NCBI RefSeq assembly: GCF_026427355.1
Contig: NZ_CP102664.1
Location: 1,054,001 to 1,118,000, forward strand
DNA: 64,000 bases
Direction: 5' to 3'
Source of the DNA: Sphingobium sp. JS3065
GTDB taxonomy: Bacteria > Pseudomonadota > Alphaproteobacteria > Sphingomonadales > Sphingomonadaceae
Shown here one piece after another: positions 8,634 through 17,256 of the stretch. Every line of letters begins with the position of its first letter. The stretch's first letter is position 1. Under the pieces are notes generated by a model. The model did not search any database. It had not been told where the DNA came from and saw only the letters and a program-made list of their open reading frames with translations. The position numbers were made by a program, and so were the translations under genes.

Positions 8634-10429
8634 GCGGCCACCTTCTCATTGGTTTGGCGGGCACGGTTCTGTTCGACGATGGCGATGAAAGCCTCGTTCA
8701 TGTCGCTTGCGTCGTCGCCGGCCTGTTCGCGCACCTCGGCAGGCGTTCCGAGCGCGAGCAGTTCGCCGGCATCCTGGATGGCGATGCGGTCACAATATTC
8801 CGCTTCTTCCATGAAATGGGTGGTGATGATGATCGTGACGCCGCCCTGCGCCAGGCTGGTGATCGTGCGCCAGAAGGCGCGGCGCGCGAGCGGGTCGATG
8901 CCGCTGGTCGGCTCGTCGAGGAAGAGGATGTCGGGCTCGTGCAGCAGCCCCGCCGCCATGGCGAGCCGCTGCTTGTAACCGACCGGCAGGATGCCGCTCT
9001 GCGCCGACGCATCAAGATCGAACTGCGCGATCACCGCCTTGACCCGCTCGCGTTTCCGCTCGCCGCGCAGACCATAAGCGCCGGCGAAGAATTCGAGATT
9101 CTCCCTGACCGAGAGGTTGCCGTAGAGCGCGAACTTTTGGCTGACATAGCCGATCCGTGCCCGCGCCTTGGCGCGTGCCGTGCGCAGATCGACACCCGCC
9201 ACCTCGAGATGACCGCTGGTCGCCGGGAGCAGGCCGCACAGCATGCGAAATGTGGTGGTCTTGCCCGCGCCATTGGGGCCGAGCAGCCCGAAGATCTCAC
9301 CGCGCTGCACGTCGAAGGACGTGCTGGCAACGGCAGTGAAATCGCCGAACTTGCGGACGAGATCCCGCACGACGATCACTGGCCCGTCCCGTTCCCCGGC
9401 AGATGGCGACGCGGTTTCGGCCGTACCGTACCGATCCCCGTCTTCCTTGTTCGTGTTCGCATCATCGGCTGCTTGTGCCGGCTCGTTCTCATGCTCGCGC
9501 AACAGCAGCATGAAGGCGTCTTCGAGTTCGGCGTCGCGTGGCTGGACCCTTGTGTCGGACAGCAGGTCGGCCAGCGCTGCTTCGTCGCATTGCGGCCTGC
9601 GAATGAAATGAACGTCGCCGCCCTTGGGAACCGCATCGATGATCCGGTCCGGTGCATCGATCAGGCGGGCCTGGAGAACCCGCGCGGGCCGATCCGGCAA
9701 GGCGTCGGCCACATAACCGAGGCCTTCGGCCCTCTTTCGCAGCGCATCCGGCGGGCCGTCGGCCAGTATCCTGCCGTGATGGAAAACGAAAATCTGCCCG
9801 CAGCGCTCGGCTTCGTCCATGTAAGCGGTGCTGACGATGACGCTCAATTGCTCGTCGGCGATGAGCTGGTCGATGATCTTCCACAGGTCCCGGCGCGAGA
9901 GCGGATCGACCCCGACGCTCGGCTCGTCGAGCAGCAGCAGGTCGGGCGAGCGCACCAGCGTGCAGGCTAGCCCCAGCTTCTGCTTCATGCCGCCCGACAG
10001 CTTGCCCGCCGGCCGGTCGGTGAAGCGCGCCATGTCGGTCATCTCGAGCATCCGGCCGAAGCGCTCGCGGCGCACCTCCTGCGGCACGCCGTGGAGGTCG
10101 GCGTAGAGATCGAGATTTTCCTGGACGCTCAGATCCTCGTAGAGGCCGAAGCGCTGAGGCATATAGCTGATGCGGTTCTGCACCGATTGCGGATCGGCGC
10201 GCACGTCGATGCCCAGCACATTGAGGCTGCCCTCGTCGGGGCGCAGCAGCCCCGCCATCATTCGCATGAGCGTGGTCTTGCCCGCGCCGTCGGGACCGAC
10301 GAAGGCGGTCAGCTCGCCCGCGCGGACGGTCAGCGAGATGTCGTCGATCGCATCGAACGGCTTGCCGTCGGGCGCATCGAAGCGTTTTCGCAAGCCCTCG
10401 ATCGCGACCGTTATGTCGGGCTCGCTCAC
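8630..10429 (-). CDS. fused double ABC-transporter ATPase (YbhF-like)
   Basis: This 599-residue protein contains two complete ABC nucleotide-binding domains, as in YbhF/RbbA-type exporters. The first Walker A (GPDGAGKTT) is at about residues 45-53, followed by a signature LSGGMKQKL and Walker B LLLLDEPSVGVDP. The second domain has GPNGAGKTT, a degenerate signature (LPVGYKQRLAM) and ILFLDEPTSGIDP. A hydrophilic linker of about 30 residues (around QAADDANTNKEDGDR) separates them. The start overlaps the hlyD stop by 4 bp. Confidence 0.95.
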   Translation of the reverse strand: MSEPDITVAIEGLRKRFDAPDGKPFDAIDDISLTVRAGELTAFVGPDGAGKTTLMRMMAGLLRPDEGSLNVLGIDVRADPQSVQNRISYMPQRFGLYEDLSVQENLDLYADLHGVPQEVRRERFGRMLEMTDMARFTDRPAGKLSGGMKQKLGLACTLVRSPDLLLLDEPSVGVDPLSRRDLWKIIDQLIADEQLSVIVSTAYMDEAERCGQIFVFHHGRILADGPPDALRKRAEGLGYVADALPDRPARVLQARLIDAPDRIIDAVPKGGDVHFIRRPQCDEAALADLLSDTRVQPRDAELEDAFMLLLREHENEPAQAADDANTNKEDGDRYGTAETASPSAGERDGPVIVVRDLVRKFGDFTAVASTSFDVQRGEIFGLLGPNGAGKTTTFRMLCGLLPATSGHLEVAGVDLRTARAKARARIGYVSQKFALYGNLSVRENLEFFAGAYGLRGERKRERVKAVIAQFDLDASAQSGILPVGYKQRLAMAAGLLHEPDILFLDEPTSGIDPLARRAFWRTITSLAQGGVTIIITTHFMEEAEYCDRIAIQDAGELLALGTPAEVREQAGDDASDMNEAFIAIVEQNRARQTNEKVAA

Positions 10430-11424
10430 CGCGCCGCGCCGCCATTGCCGGTATTGATCCGCACCGTCACCGGCTGCCCAAGCCGCAGGCGGTTGGCCTT
10501 GTCCTCGACCTGCACCCGGACCTCATAGACGAGGCTGGTCCGCAGTTCCTCGGTTTCGACCGACTTGGGCGTGAATTCGGCGACCGACGAGATATAGCCG
10601 ATCCTGCCGGGCACCGGTTGATCGGGCATGCTGTCGCTGACCACGCTCGCCGCCATGCCCGGCTTGATGCGGCCAAGGTCGGGCTGGTTCACATAGACCC
10701 GCACCCATTTGGGATCAGCGAGGGCGATGGCGAACACCGCCTTCTGCGGCGAGGCCATGTCGCCCGGTTCGAGCAGGCGCGAGCGCACCACCCCATCGAC
10801 CGGCGCGCGCAGCACGCCCTGGTCGATCCGGTGCTGGAGCAGCGCGACCTGCGCCTGCGCCGCCTTCACCTGGGCTTCACCACCCGCGACATCTTCCGCC
10901 CGCGGGCCACGCCGGGCAAGGCGGAGCGCTTCGGCCTGTTCGCGCGCCCTTGCCCGCGCCGCCACTGCCGTCTTGCTGGCATGATCGACATCCTGCGCGC
11001 TGACCCCGCGCCCCTGGGTCGAGGCGGCAATGCCGCGAAGACGCGCGAGATCACCTTCCGCGCGCGCCGCCTCGGCTTCCACCGACGTCAGGCGCGCCTG
11101 GGCCTGGGCGATTTCCTCCGGCCGGGAGCCATTGCGCAGGCGCAGCAGATTCTGCCGCTGCACCTCGCCCTGGGCTTTGGCTTCCTCGGCCTGCAGGTTG
11201 AGCGACACGGTATCGAGCGTGGCCAGGATGCTTCCCGCCTTCACGCTGTCACCTTCCTCCGCCCGCACTTGTGCGATGCGGCCGCTGTCCTCGAACGCGA
11301 GCGAAACCTGCCGCACATCGACATTGCCCTGAAGGACAAGTTCGGTCTTGCCGGCATCTTTCCCGCCACACCCACTCAGCGCCAGTCCGGCCATGCCGAG
11401 GATACTAAGGGTGCGATTGTGCAT
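10426..11424 (-). CDS. HlyD/YbhG-like membrane-fusion lipoprotein
   Basis: This periplasmic adaptor links the inner-membrane ABC exporter to the outer-membrane channel. The 332-residue protein has a lipobox LALSGC (cysteine at residue 19), a biotinyl-lipoyl-like half (RAEEGDSVKAGSILATLD), a long coiled-coil hairpin and a returning barrel region (APVDGVVRSRLLEPGDMASP). It is the first gene of the efflux operon and is divergent from the TetR regulator. Confidence 0.92.
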   Translation of the reverse strand: MHNRTLSILGMAGLALSGCGGKDAGKTELVLQGNVDVRQVSLAFEDSGRIAQVRAEEGDSVKAGSILATLDTVSLNLQAEEAKAQGEVQRQNLLRLRNGSRPEEIAQAQARLTSVEAEAARAEGDLARLRGIAASTQGRGVSAQDVDHASKTAVAARARAREQAEALRLARRGPRAEDVAGGEAQVKAAQAQVALLQHRIDQGVLRAPVDGVVRSRLLEPGDMASPQKAVFAIALADPKWVRVYVNQPDLGRIKPGMAASVVSDSMPDQPVPGRIGYISSVAEFTPKSVETEELRTSLVYEVRVQVEDKANRLRLGQPVTVRINTGNGGAAR

Positions 11425-11470
11425 GTGACGACTCCGGACGGTGAGGACTGCGGCGAAAAGAATGTTAGTC

Positions 11471-11483
11471 TAAATCGGATTTA
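11471..11483. promoter_or_regulatory. palindromic operator candidate between hlyD and tetR
   Basis: TAAATC-G-GATTTA is a perfect 13-bp inverted repeat located 47 bp before hlyD and 45 bp before tetR, in the only gap between the divergent genes. TetR-family repressors usually bind such short palindromes in the shared promoter region. Binding is inferred. Confidence 0.55.
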
Positions 11484-11527
11484 ATGTTCGACTTGTCCTA
11501 CAATCTGATCCGGTTCAAGAGCAAATC

Positions 11528-12211
11528 ATGAATGGCAAACCCCTCCGAGGCCCCCGGTCGGACGGTGCGGCGACCCGCGCGCGCATATTGGAAAGCGCTG
11601 GCACATTGTTCGCGTCGCAGGGGCTGGCCTCTACCACGAGCAAGGCGATCGCCGCGAAGGCGGAAGTCGACCTTGCCTCGATCAACTATCATTTCGGCAA
11701 TCGCGATGGCCTCTACCGGGCCGTGCTGGTCGAGGCGCATCGACGGTTTGTACGGCTTGAGGAACTCGAGCGGATATCTGCAAGCCAGGTGATGCCCGAA
11801 GAAAAGCTTGGCACGCTGCTCGATGCCATCGTCGGCCGCCTCGCCGGGCCCTCGCATTGGAGTACTGCCGTGCTGGTTCGGGAACTTGCGGCGCCGTCCG
11901 CGCATTTTGCCGTCCTGCGCGACGAGGAAGCGCCGCCCAAGCTTCGCGTCGCGCTGCGGATATTGAGCGACGTGAGCGGGATACCCATCGGCGCGCCGGA
12001 ACTGCTCTGCTGCCTGATCAGCGTGGCCGCGCCATGCGCCATGCTGCTGATCGCCGGCGATAACCTGCCCGCACCGGGCAGGGACATATTGCGGATCGAT
12101 CGCCGGGCGCTGGCGGACCATTTGCATCGTTTCGCGCTCGCGGGCCTGAACGCTGCCGGGCAGGACTATCGCGCGCGCCATGAGGAAGACAATGCCCAAT
12201 TGCCAGCCTGA
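11528..12211 (+). CDS. TetR-family (CecR-like) transcriptional regulator of the efflux operon
   Basis: The 227-residue protein has an N-terminal TetR DNA-binding domain: RARILESAGTLFASQGLAST, then SINYHFGNRDGLYRAVL at about residues 45-65, the recognition-helix and YHF signature. Its C-terminal ligand domain resembles the CecR/DUF1956 group. In E. coli, CecR controls ybhGFSR, and the same divergent pairing is seen here, so autoregulation and repression of the pump are likely. The start is the ATG at 11528-11530. Confidence 0.9.
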   Translation: MNGKPLRGPRSDGAATRARILESAGTLFASQGLASTTSKAIAAKAEVDLASINYHFGNRDGLYRAVLVEAHRRFVRLEELERISASQVMPEEKLGTLLDAIVGRLAGPSHWSTAVLVRELAAPSAHFAVLRDEEAPPKLRVALRILSDVSGIPIGAPELLCCLISVAAPCAMLLIAGDNLPAPGRDILRIDRRALADHLHRFALAGLNAAGQDYRARHEEDNAQLPA

Positions 12212-12363
12212 CATTCATCCGCGCCAATCCGGGCGGACAGCCGCATTTGTCTTTGGCTTCGTCTTCCTTCTGAAGGCAGTTCTTCGTCGGCTATGGCGAG
12301 AATCTGTTCGACTATGACCGCAATGCGACACGCCTCAGGATCGGCGTGGTATTGGCGCGGTAG
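12208..12363 (+). pseudogene. pldA: 3' remnant of an outer-membrane phospholipase A gene
   Basis: Directly after tetR the + strand encodes QFFVGYGENLFDYDRNATRL then RIGVVLAR and a TAG stop (12277-12363). This matches the conserved end of outer-membrane phospholipase A1 (family pattern: GYGESLIDYN near the C-terminus, then a final beta-strand). A TGA at 12271-12273 interrupts the frame just upstream. Before it, LTFIRANPGGQ may be more decayed pldA sequence. No start or catalytic His-Ser region is present, so the fragment cannot make an enzyme. Confidence 0.6.
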
Positions 12364-12729
12364 CCTTGGCGTCCTAGCCTCGTGTAAGGCTATAAAGCAC
12401 CGAGAGCCGACAAGTAGGCACTGGATTGCCCAAAAATGCGATCTTGGCCCCTTTGGGGACTTTCCGTGAAATGCTAACCTGACATTGCGTTGTGGTCTCC
12501 CCGCGCTGCCCGACGGGTCAGCGATCCATGCACTATTTCAATCAGAATGCTTCTGGCCGAGTGTGGCGCCCTTTTGCACCCTGTGGTCGCTGCATCGTCC
12601 GATCATCTCAGAGTTATCGGAAGAGGAGGGGGAAGGGAGAAAGCGCAAGCCGTGGAGAGATCGCTGCCGGTAGCTCCATTTCCCCAATCGCGCCTCTGGA
12701 GTCAGCAGACGGTCAGATTGGATGTTACC
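12364..12729. other. non-coding stretch before alpA
   Basis: About 365 bp with no gene I can support. A frame open from 12490 into alpA is probably leader rather than protein, because its composition is random and there is no ribosome site. It contains the 15-mer GTTGTGGTCTCCCCG (12489-12503), which recurs upstream of parB in the right-hand element (47542-47556). Confidence 0.45.
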
Positions 12730-12945
12730 ATGCCTGACCTGCTCGCGTTCTCCGACCTGAAGGCGAAGGGCATTCCTTTCACCCGGCAGCATGTAGCACG
12801 CCTGATCAAGCAAGGGCGGTTTCCCGCGCCGATAAAGTTGGGCGTCGGGACAAACCGCTGGATATCGTCCGAAATCGACGACTGGATCGATCTGCGTAAA
12901 GCCGATCGCGACGCATTATTGAAAGCGCGTGAGGCACGCGCCTAG
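12730..12945 (+). CDS. alpA: AlpA-family regulator (excisionase-like HTH)
   Basis: This 71-residue protein begins MPDLLAFSDLKAKGIPFTRQ and continues with HVARLIKQGRFPAPIKLG and WISSEIDDWI, the winged-helix pattern of AlpA/excisionase-like proteins. These normally lie close to an attachment site and activate integrase or excision genes. Here it stands about 290 bp from the 3' end of a tRNA-Lys gene, as expected for the end of an integrated element, but no integrase gene is visible between them. Confidence 0.8.
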   Translation: MPDLLAFSDLKAKGIPFTRQHVARLIKQGRFPAPIKLGVGTNRWISSEIDDWIDLRKADRDALLKAREARA

Positions 12946-13146
12946 GACCGCAGGGGCAATTCGCCCATCGCCAACGGTGTAGAACAGCCTCTGGCTGAAC
13001 TCCGCGCGTTATCTGAACACGCGAATCGCCCGTACCCGCGGTGCATCCATGCGGGTGCCAGTCATGTCGTGACGGGATGCGGCCCCCGGGCATCAGCTGT
13101 GCCGGCACTTTTTTGAACATCCTGGAGCCGCGCATCACATGGAATC

Positions 13147-13167
13147 TGTAGCGCAGTTTGTAGCGCA
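13147..13167. repeat. direct repeat TGTAGCGCA x2 beside tRNA-Lys
   Basis: TGTAGCGCA occurs at 13147-13155 and 13159-13167, a 12-bp period, about 65 bp from the CCA end of the nearer tRNA-Lys. Short tandem sites beside a tRNA end can be integrase arm-type sites. This role is inferred from position only. No CDS is visible from 12946 to 13233. Confidence 0.35.
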
Positions 13168-13233
13168 AAACGCAAAAAGAGAAAATCACCTTGCGGCGAT
13201 TTCCTTGCATACTATTGATTTCACTAGAGAATT

Positions 13234-13309
<76 letters not shown>

Positions 13310-13347
13310 ACGCCTGCTTTCGGCTTATGCCTTGATCCGCAGGAATG

Positions 13348-13423
<76 letters not shown>

Positions 13424-13547
13424 ACACCCGCTTTCGGCTAGTCCCATATGGGCCGTCGCCTTGGCGTGGGCGGGCTGTTAGCAGTCGCTTCGTACTTTGC
13501 AAACAGGAAATCGCTCGGCCACGCTAATTTTTGCGAACCGGGCGGTG

Positions 13548-14660
13548 TCAGCCCCAGCTTCCTGGCCTGCTCCGCCGACGCCCCGACCGTTCGATGGCCA
13601 TGATGATGCCGACGCACAGCATGACCGTCAGCATCGACGATCCGCCATAGGACATGAAGGGCAGGGGAATGCCCACCACCGGCGCCAGGCCCATGACCAT
13701 CATCAGGTTGATCGCGACATAGAAGAAGATCGTCGTGGTCAGCCCCGCTGCCACCAGCCGCGCATATTTGTCCTGCGCGCGCATCGACACGCCGATCCCC
13801 CAGCGGAACAGCAGCATGAACGCGCCGATCAGCAGCACTCCGCCCATCAGCCCCCACTCCTCCGCCATGGTGGCGAAGACGAAGTCGGTATGCCCCTCTG
13901 GCAGATAGTCGAGATGGCTCTGCGTGCCCTGCAGGAAGCCCTTGCCGAATATGCCGCCCGATCCGATGGCGATCTTCGACTGGCTGATATGGTATCCCGC
14001 GCCCAGCGGGTCGCTTTCCGGGTCGAGGAAGATCAGTACGCGGTTCTTCTGATAATCGTGCAAGAAGCTGAAGGCGATGGGCACGATGGCGGCCAGCGTC
14101 AATCCCGATCCGACGAACAGCCGCAGCGGCAATCCCGCCAGGAACATCACCGTCACTCCGCCCGCCGCGATCATCGTCGCGGTGCCCAAATCAGGTTGCA
14201 CCAGCACCAGCGCCCACGGTACGCCGATCAGCACCAGCGCAGGCCAGATGGCATTCCATCGCCTGATTTCGCCCACCGGCAGCAGCGCATAGAAGCGCGC
14301 CACCGCCAGCACGATGACCGGCTTCATGAATTCGGAAGGCTGAAGCTGCATGAAGCCCAGGTTGATCCACCTCTGGCTGCCCCCCGCGACGCCGCCGATC
14401 AATTCGACCAGGAACAGCGCGACCAGCACGACGCCATAGGCGGGAAAGGCGAAACGGGCGAACATTTCCAACGGAATGCGGCTCAGCACCAGCGCCATGC
14501 AGGTGAATATGACGAAGCGCACGCCCTGGTTGATTGCCCAGGGGGTGATGCTGCCGCCCGCAGCGCTGTACAGCACCAGCGTTCCGAATCCGGCGATGGC
14601 CAGCAATATGCCGATCACCCGCCACGGAAATTCGGCCAGGGGTTCTGGAACAATGCTCAT
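13548..14660 (-). CDS. rodA: RodA, SEDS-family peptidoglycan glycosyltransferase
   Basis: RodA polymerises lipid II in the elongation machinery together with PBP2. The 370-residue product shows about ten membrane helices and family motifs: SQRWINLGFMQLQPSEFMK, VQPDLGTA, DPLGAGYHISQSKIAIGSGG and LPEGHTDFVFATMAEEWG, plus VGIPLPFMSYGGSS near the end. The ATG at 14658-14660 overlaps the mrdA stop by 4 bp. It is the last gene of the mre operon. Further upstream in-frame sequence is antisense to the mrdA tail and was not used. Confidence 0.97.
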   Translation of the reverse strand: MSIVPEPLAEFPWRVIGILLAIAGFGTLVLYSAAGGSITPWAINQGVRFVIFTCMALVLSRIPLEMFARFAFPAYGVVLVALFLVELIGGVAGGSQRWINLGFMQLQPSEFMKPVIVLAVARFYALLPVGEIRRWNAIWPALVLIGVPWALVLVQPDLGTATMIAAGGVTVMFLAGLPLRLFVGSGLTLAAIVPIAFSFLHDYQKNRVLIFLDPESDPLGAGYHISQSKIAIGSGGIFGKGFLQGTQSHLDYLPEGHTDFVFATMAEEWGLMGGVLLIGAFMLLFRWGIGVSMRAQDKYARLVAAGLTTTIFFYVAINLMMVMGLAPVVGIPLPFMSYGGSSMLTVMLCVGIIMAIERSGRRRSRPGSWG

Positions 14661-16732
14661 GGCGCGGCATCCGCCGGAGGAGGCGCATCGTCGGCTTCCG
14701 CCGGAGCGGGCGGCGGAGCCGGAGCCGCAGGCGCGGCGGCGCTGTTGCCTGCTTCGGCCGCATTCGCCGCATTGGCCGCTTCCGGGGGCGGCGCTTCGCC
14801 CTTTTCGATGGCCTTTGCCAGCCTGTATGCCGCCATCTGCCGCGCCATCCGCTCGGCAGGCGGCCCGCCCCAATCCTTCTCGATCGTCTCCAGCTTTTCC
14901 ATCGCCTTCGCCTGGTCGAACAGGTAGGTCATGGTGTCCGCCGCGATCATCGGCGCGTCCTCGATCCGGTTGAGGTGGCCGCCATGCTCGATGATGCAGG
15001 CGATGGCGTAGCGCGGATTGTCGAACGGCGCGAAGCCCTGGAACAGCGCATGGTCGCGCAGCTTGAAGGGCAGGGATGCGTTGCTGCGCACGCCGCCGCC
15101 GCGTTCGGCCATGGTGATGCGGCGCACCTGCGCCGTGCCGGTCTTTCCCGCCATCATCACGCCGGGCAGGGGAATGCGCGCAGCGCCGCCGGTGCCGCCG
15201 CCGTTCACCACCGCGCTCATCGCGTCGCGGATGGTCACCAGATGCTCCTCATTCACGCCCACAGGCGCCGGAACGGGCCGCTGCGCGCCGAAAATGAAGT
15301 TCGGCATCAATTGCCGCCCCGTCGCCAGCCGCGACGCCATCACCGCCATCTGCAACGGGTTGATCAGCATATAGCCCTGACCGATGGTCGCGTTGACGGT
15401 GTCGTAGACCTGCCATTTCTGGTTGTATTTCTTCAGCTTCCACGCCGGGTCTGGCACCGTGCCGAAACTCTGGCTGGGAAAGGGCAGCTCGAATTTCTGT
15501 CCCATGCCGACGCGTCGGGCCATGCTGGCGATCCGGTCCATGCCGATGCGCTGCGCCATGGTGTAGAAATAAATGTCGCAACTCTGCGCGATCGCGCCCC
15601 GCATGTTGAGCGACCCATGGCCGCGCCGCTTGTGGCAGTGGAACAGCGTGTTGCCGACCCGCATCGCGCCGGCGCAACCCACCGTGTCCATCGGCGAAAT
15701 CCCCGCCTCCAGCAGCGCCAGCGCCACCATCGGCTTCACCGTCGATCCCGGCGGATAGAGGCCCTGCAACGTCTTGTTGCGCAGGGGTACATGGTCGTCC
15801 TTCGACAGCATGTCCCATTCCAGATGGCTGATGCCGTCGGAAAAGCTGTTGGGGTCGAAACTGGGCATGGACGCCATGGCCAGCACATCGCCATTATGGC
15901 AGTCGATCACCACCACAGACCCGCTCTGCGTCGCCAGCCTGCGCCCGGCATATTCCTGCAGGCCCGCATCGATGGTCAGCTTGATCGGATTGCCGGGCGT
16001 GTCGGGCCGGGTGGTGAGTTCGCGCACGATCTTGCCCCGCGCCGTCACCTCCACCCGCTTCGCGCCAGGCTTGCCGGTCAATTCCCTGTCGAACGACCGT
16101 TCCAGCCCATCCTTGCCGACCTTGAAGCCCGGCGTGATCAGCAGCGGGTCTTTCCGCTCCTCATATTCCTTGGCCGACGCCGCGCCCACATAGCCCAGCA
16201 GATGCCCGACCGTCGCGCCCGCCGGATAGTTGCGCGAAAAGCCCTGGCTGGGCGCGACCCCCGGCATGTCGGGCAGGCGGACGCTGACCGCCGCATATTG
16301 ATCGTAAGTCAGCTTTTCCGCCACCTGCACCGGCCGGAAACCCGCCGACTTTTCCAGCTCGTCCTTGATGCGGTCGACCTCGTCATCGCTCAGCGCCAGC
16401 AGATGGGCGAGGCTGCGGATCGTGTTCTCCACATCCGTCACCCGTTCGGGGATCAGGTCGACGCGAAAGTCCGTTCGGTTGTTCGCCAGCGGCCGCCCGT
16501 TGCGGTCGACGATCCACCCGCGCCGCGGCGGGATCAGCGTCAGATTGACGCGATTGCTCTCCGACAGCAGATTATATTTCTCATTCTCCGCCACGCTGAT
16601 CCAGCCCATCCGCCCGACCAGCAGCGCGCCGACAGCCCCCTGCAGCCCGCCGACCACCATCGCCCGGCGCGTGAATGTGAAGGACAGGGATGCTTCGGTG
16701 ACGGTCTTTTTCTTGAGCGGGGGCAGCTTCAT
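14657..16732 (-). CDS. mrdA: penicillin-binding protein 2 (transpeptidase of cell elongation)
   Basis: This 691-residue class B PBP cross-links peptidoglycan in the Rod complex. It has a short cytoplasmic tail, one membrane anchor at about residues 25-45, a PBP-dimer domain (IPPRRGWIVDRNGRPLA) and a transpeptidase domain. The active serine is in PPGSTVKP (S330), with SCD in AQSCDIYFY and KTGTA in MAGKTGTAQ. A low-complexity Ala/Pro tail of about 60 residues ends the protein. The length is above the usual 630 because of that tail. It overlaps mreD and rodA by 4 bp each. Confidence 0.97.
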   Translation of the reverse strand: MKLPPLKKKTVTEASLSFTFTRRAMVVGGLQGAVGALLVGRMGWISVAENEKYNLLSESNRVNLTLIPPRRGWIVDRNGRPLANNRTDFRVDLIPERVTDVENTIRSLAHLLALSDDEVDRIKDELEKSAGFRPVQVAEKLTYDQYAAVSVRLPDMPGVAPSQGFSRNYPAGATVGHLLGYVGAASAKEYEERKDPLLITPGFKVGKDGLERSFDRELTGKPGAKRVEVTARGKIVRELTTRPDTPGNPIKLTIDAGLQEYAGRRLATQSGSVVVIDCHNGDVLAMASMPSFDPNSFSDGISHLEWDMLSKDDHVPLRNKTLQGLYPPGSTVKPMVALALLEAGISPMDTVGCAGAMRVGNTLFHCHKRRGHGSLNMRGAIAQSCDIYFYTMAQRIGMDRIASMARRVGMGQKFELPFPSQSFGTVPDPAWKLKKYNQKWQVYDTVNATIGQGYMLINPLQMAVMASRLATGRQLMPNFIFGAQRPVPAPVGVNEEHLVTIRDAMSAVVNGGGTGGAARIPLPGVMMAGKTGTAQVRRITMAERGGGVRSNASLPFKLRDHALFQGFAPFDNPRYAIACIIEHGGHLNRIEDAPMIAADTMTYLFDQAKAMEKLETIEKDWGGPPAERMARQMAAYRLAKAIEKGEAPPPEAANAANAAEAGNSAAAPAAPAPPPAPAEADDAPPPADAAP

Positions 16733-17256
16733 GCCATTACGCGCCAGCTATCGATCCGGGCGCATTGCCGAACGACGAAGGGAAAGAGCAGCACGGTCCA
16801 GAGCATTTGCGGCGCAACCAGCAACAGCTTGATATTTCCTCCGCCGGTGATCCGCGCAAAGAAGACGCCCCCGGCGATGCAGAAGATAATCGCCGCCGAC
16901 GCGATTAACCAGTCCTGCCGGTAACTACGCCAGACCATGCGATGTTCCACGGCATCGATGCCGATCAGGGTCAGCGTCCACAGGAACATGGCCGACCCGA
17001 TGGGCTGGCCGCTGGCGATGTCGTCGAACAGGCCCAGCGGTACCCCGATCCATGTGCGCCATAAATCCGGTCGCAGCAGCCGCCAGGACAGCAGCAGCAG
17101 CAGGCCGAAGGGCGGCATGACCGGCGATTGCGCGATCACGGGCAGCGCCGTCACCAGCGACCCCAGCATCACCGTGATCACCGGCGTCCCCGCCAGCCGG
17201 AAGCGTGACGGATGACGGCCCAGGCGCGGCACATGTTGCAGATGCGGGTCGATCAT
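16729..17256 (-). CDS. mreD: rod shape-determining protein MreD
   Basis: This 175-residue, very hydrophobic protein has about five membrane helices and the MreD-like motif RPDLWRTWIGVPLGLFDDIASGQPIGSAM (only the core DDIASGQPIG is diagnostic). MreD is part of the membrane-bound Rod complex between MreC and PBP2. The start overlaps mreC by 4 bp. Confidence 0.93.
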   Translation of the reverse strand: MIDPHLQHVPRLGRHPSRFRLAGTPVITVMLGSLVTALPVIAQSPVMPPFGLLLLLSWRLLRPDLWRTWIGVPLGLFDDIASGQPIGSAMFLWTLTLIGIDAVEHRMVWRSYRQDWLIASAAIIFCIAGGVFFARITGGGNIKLLLVAPQMLWTVLLFPFVVRQCARIDSWRVMA

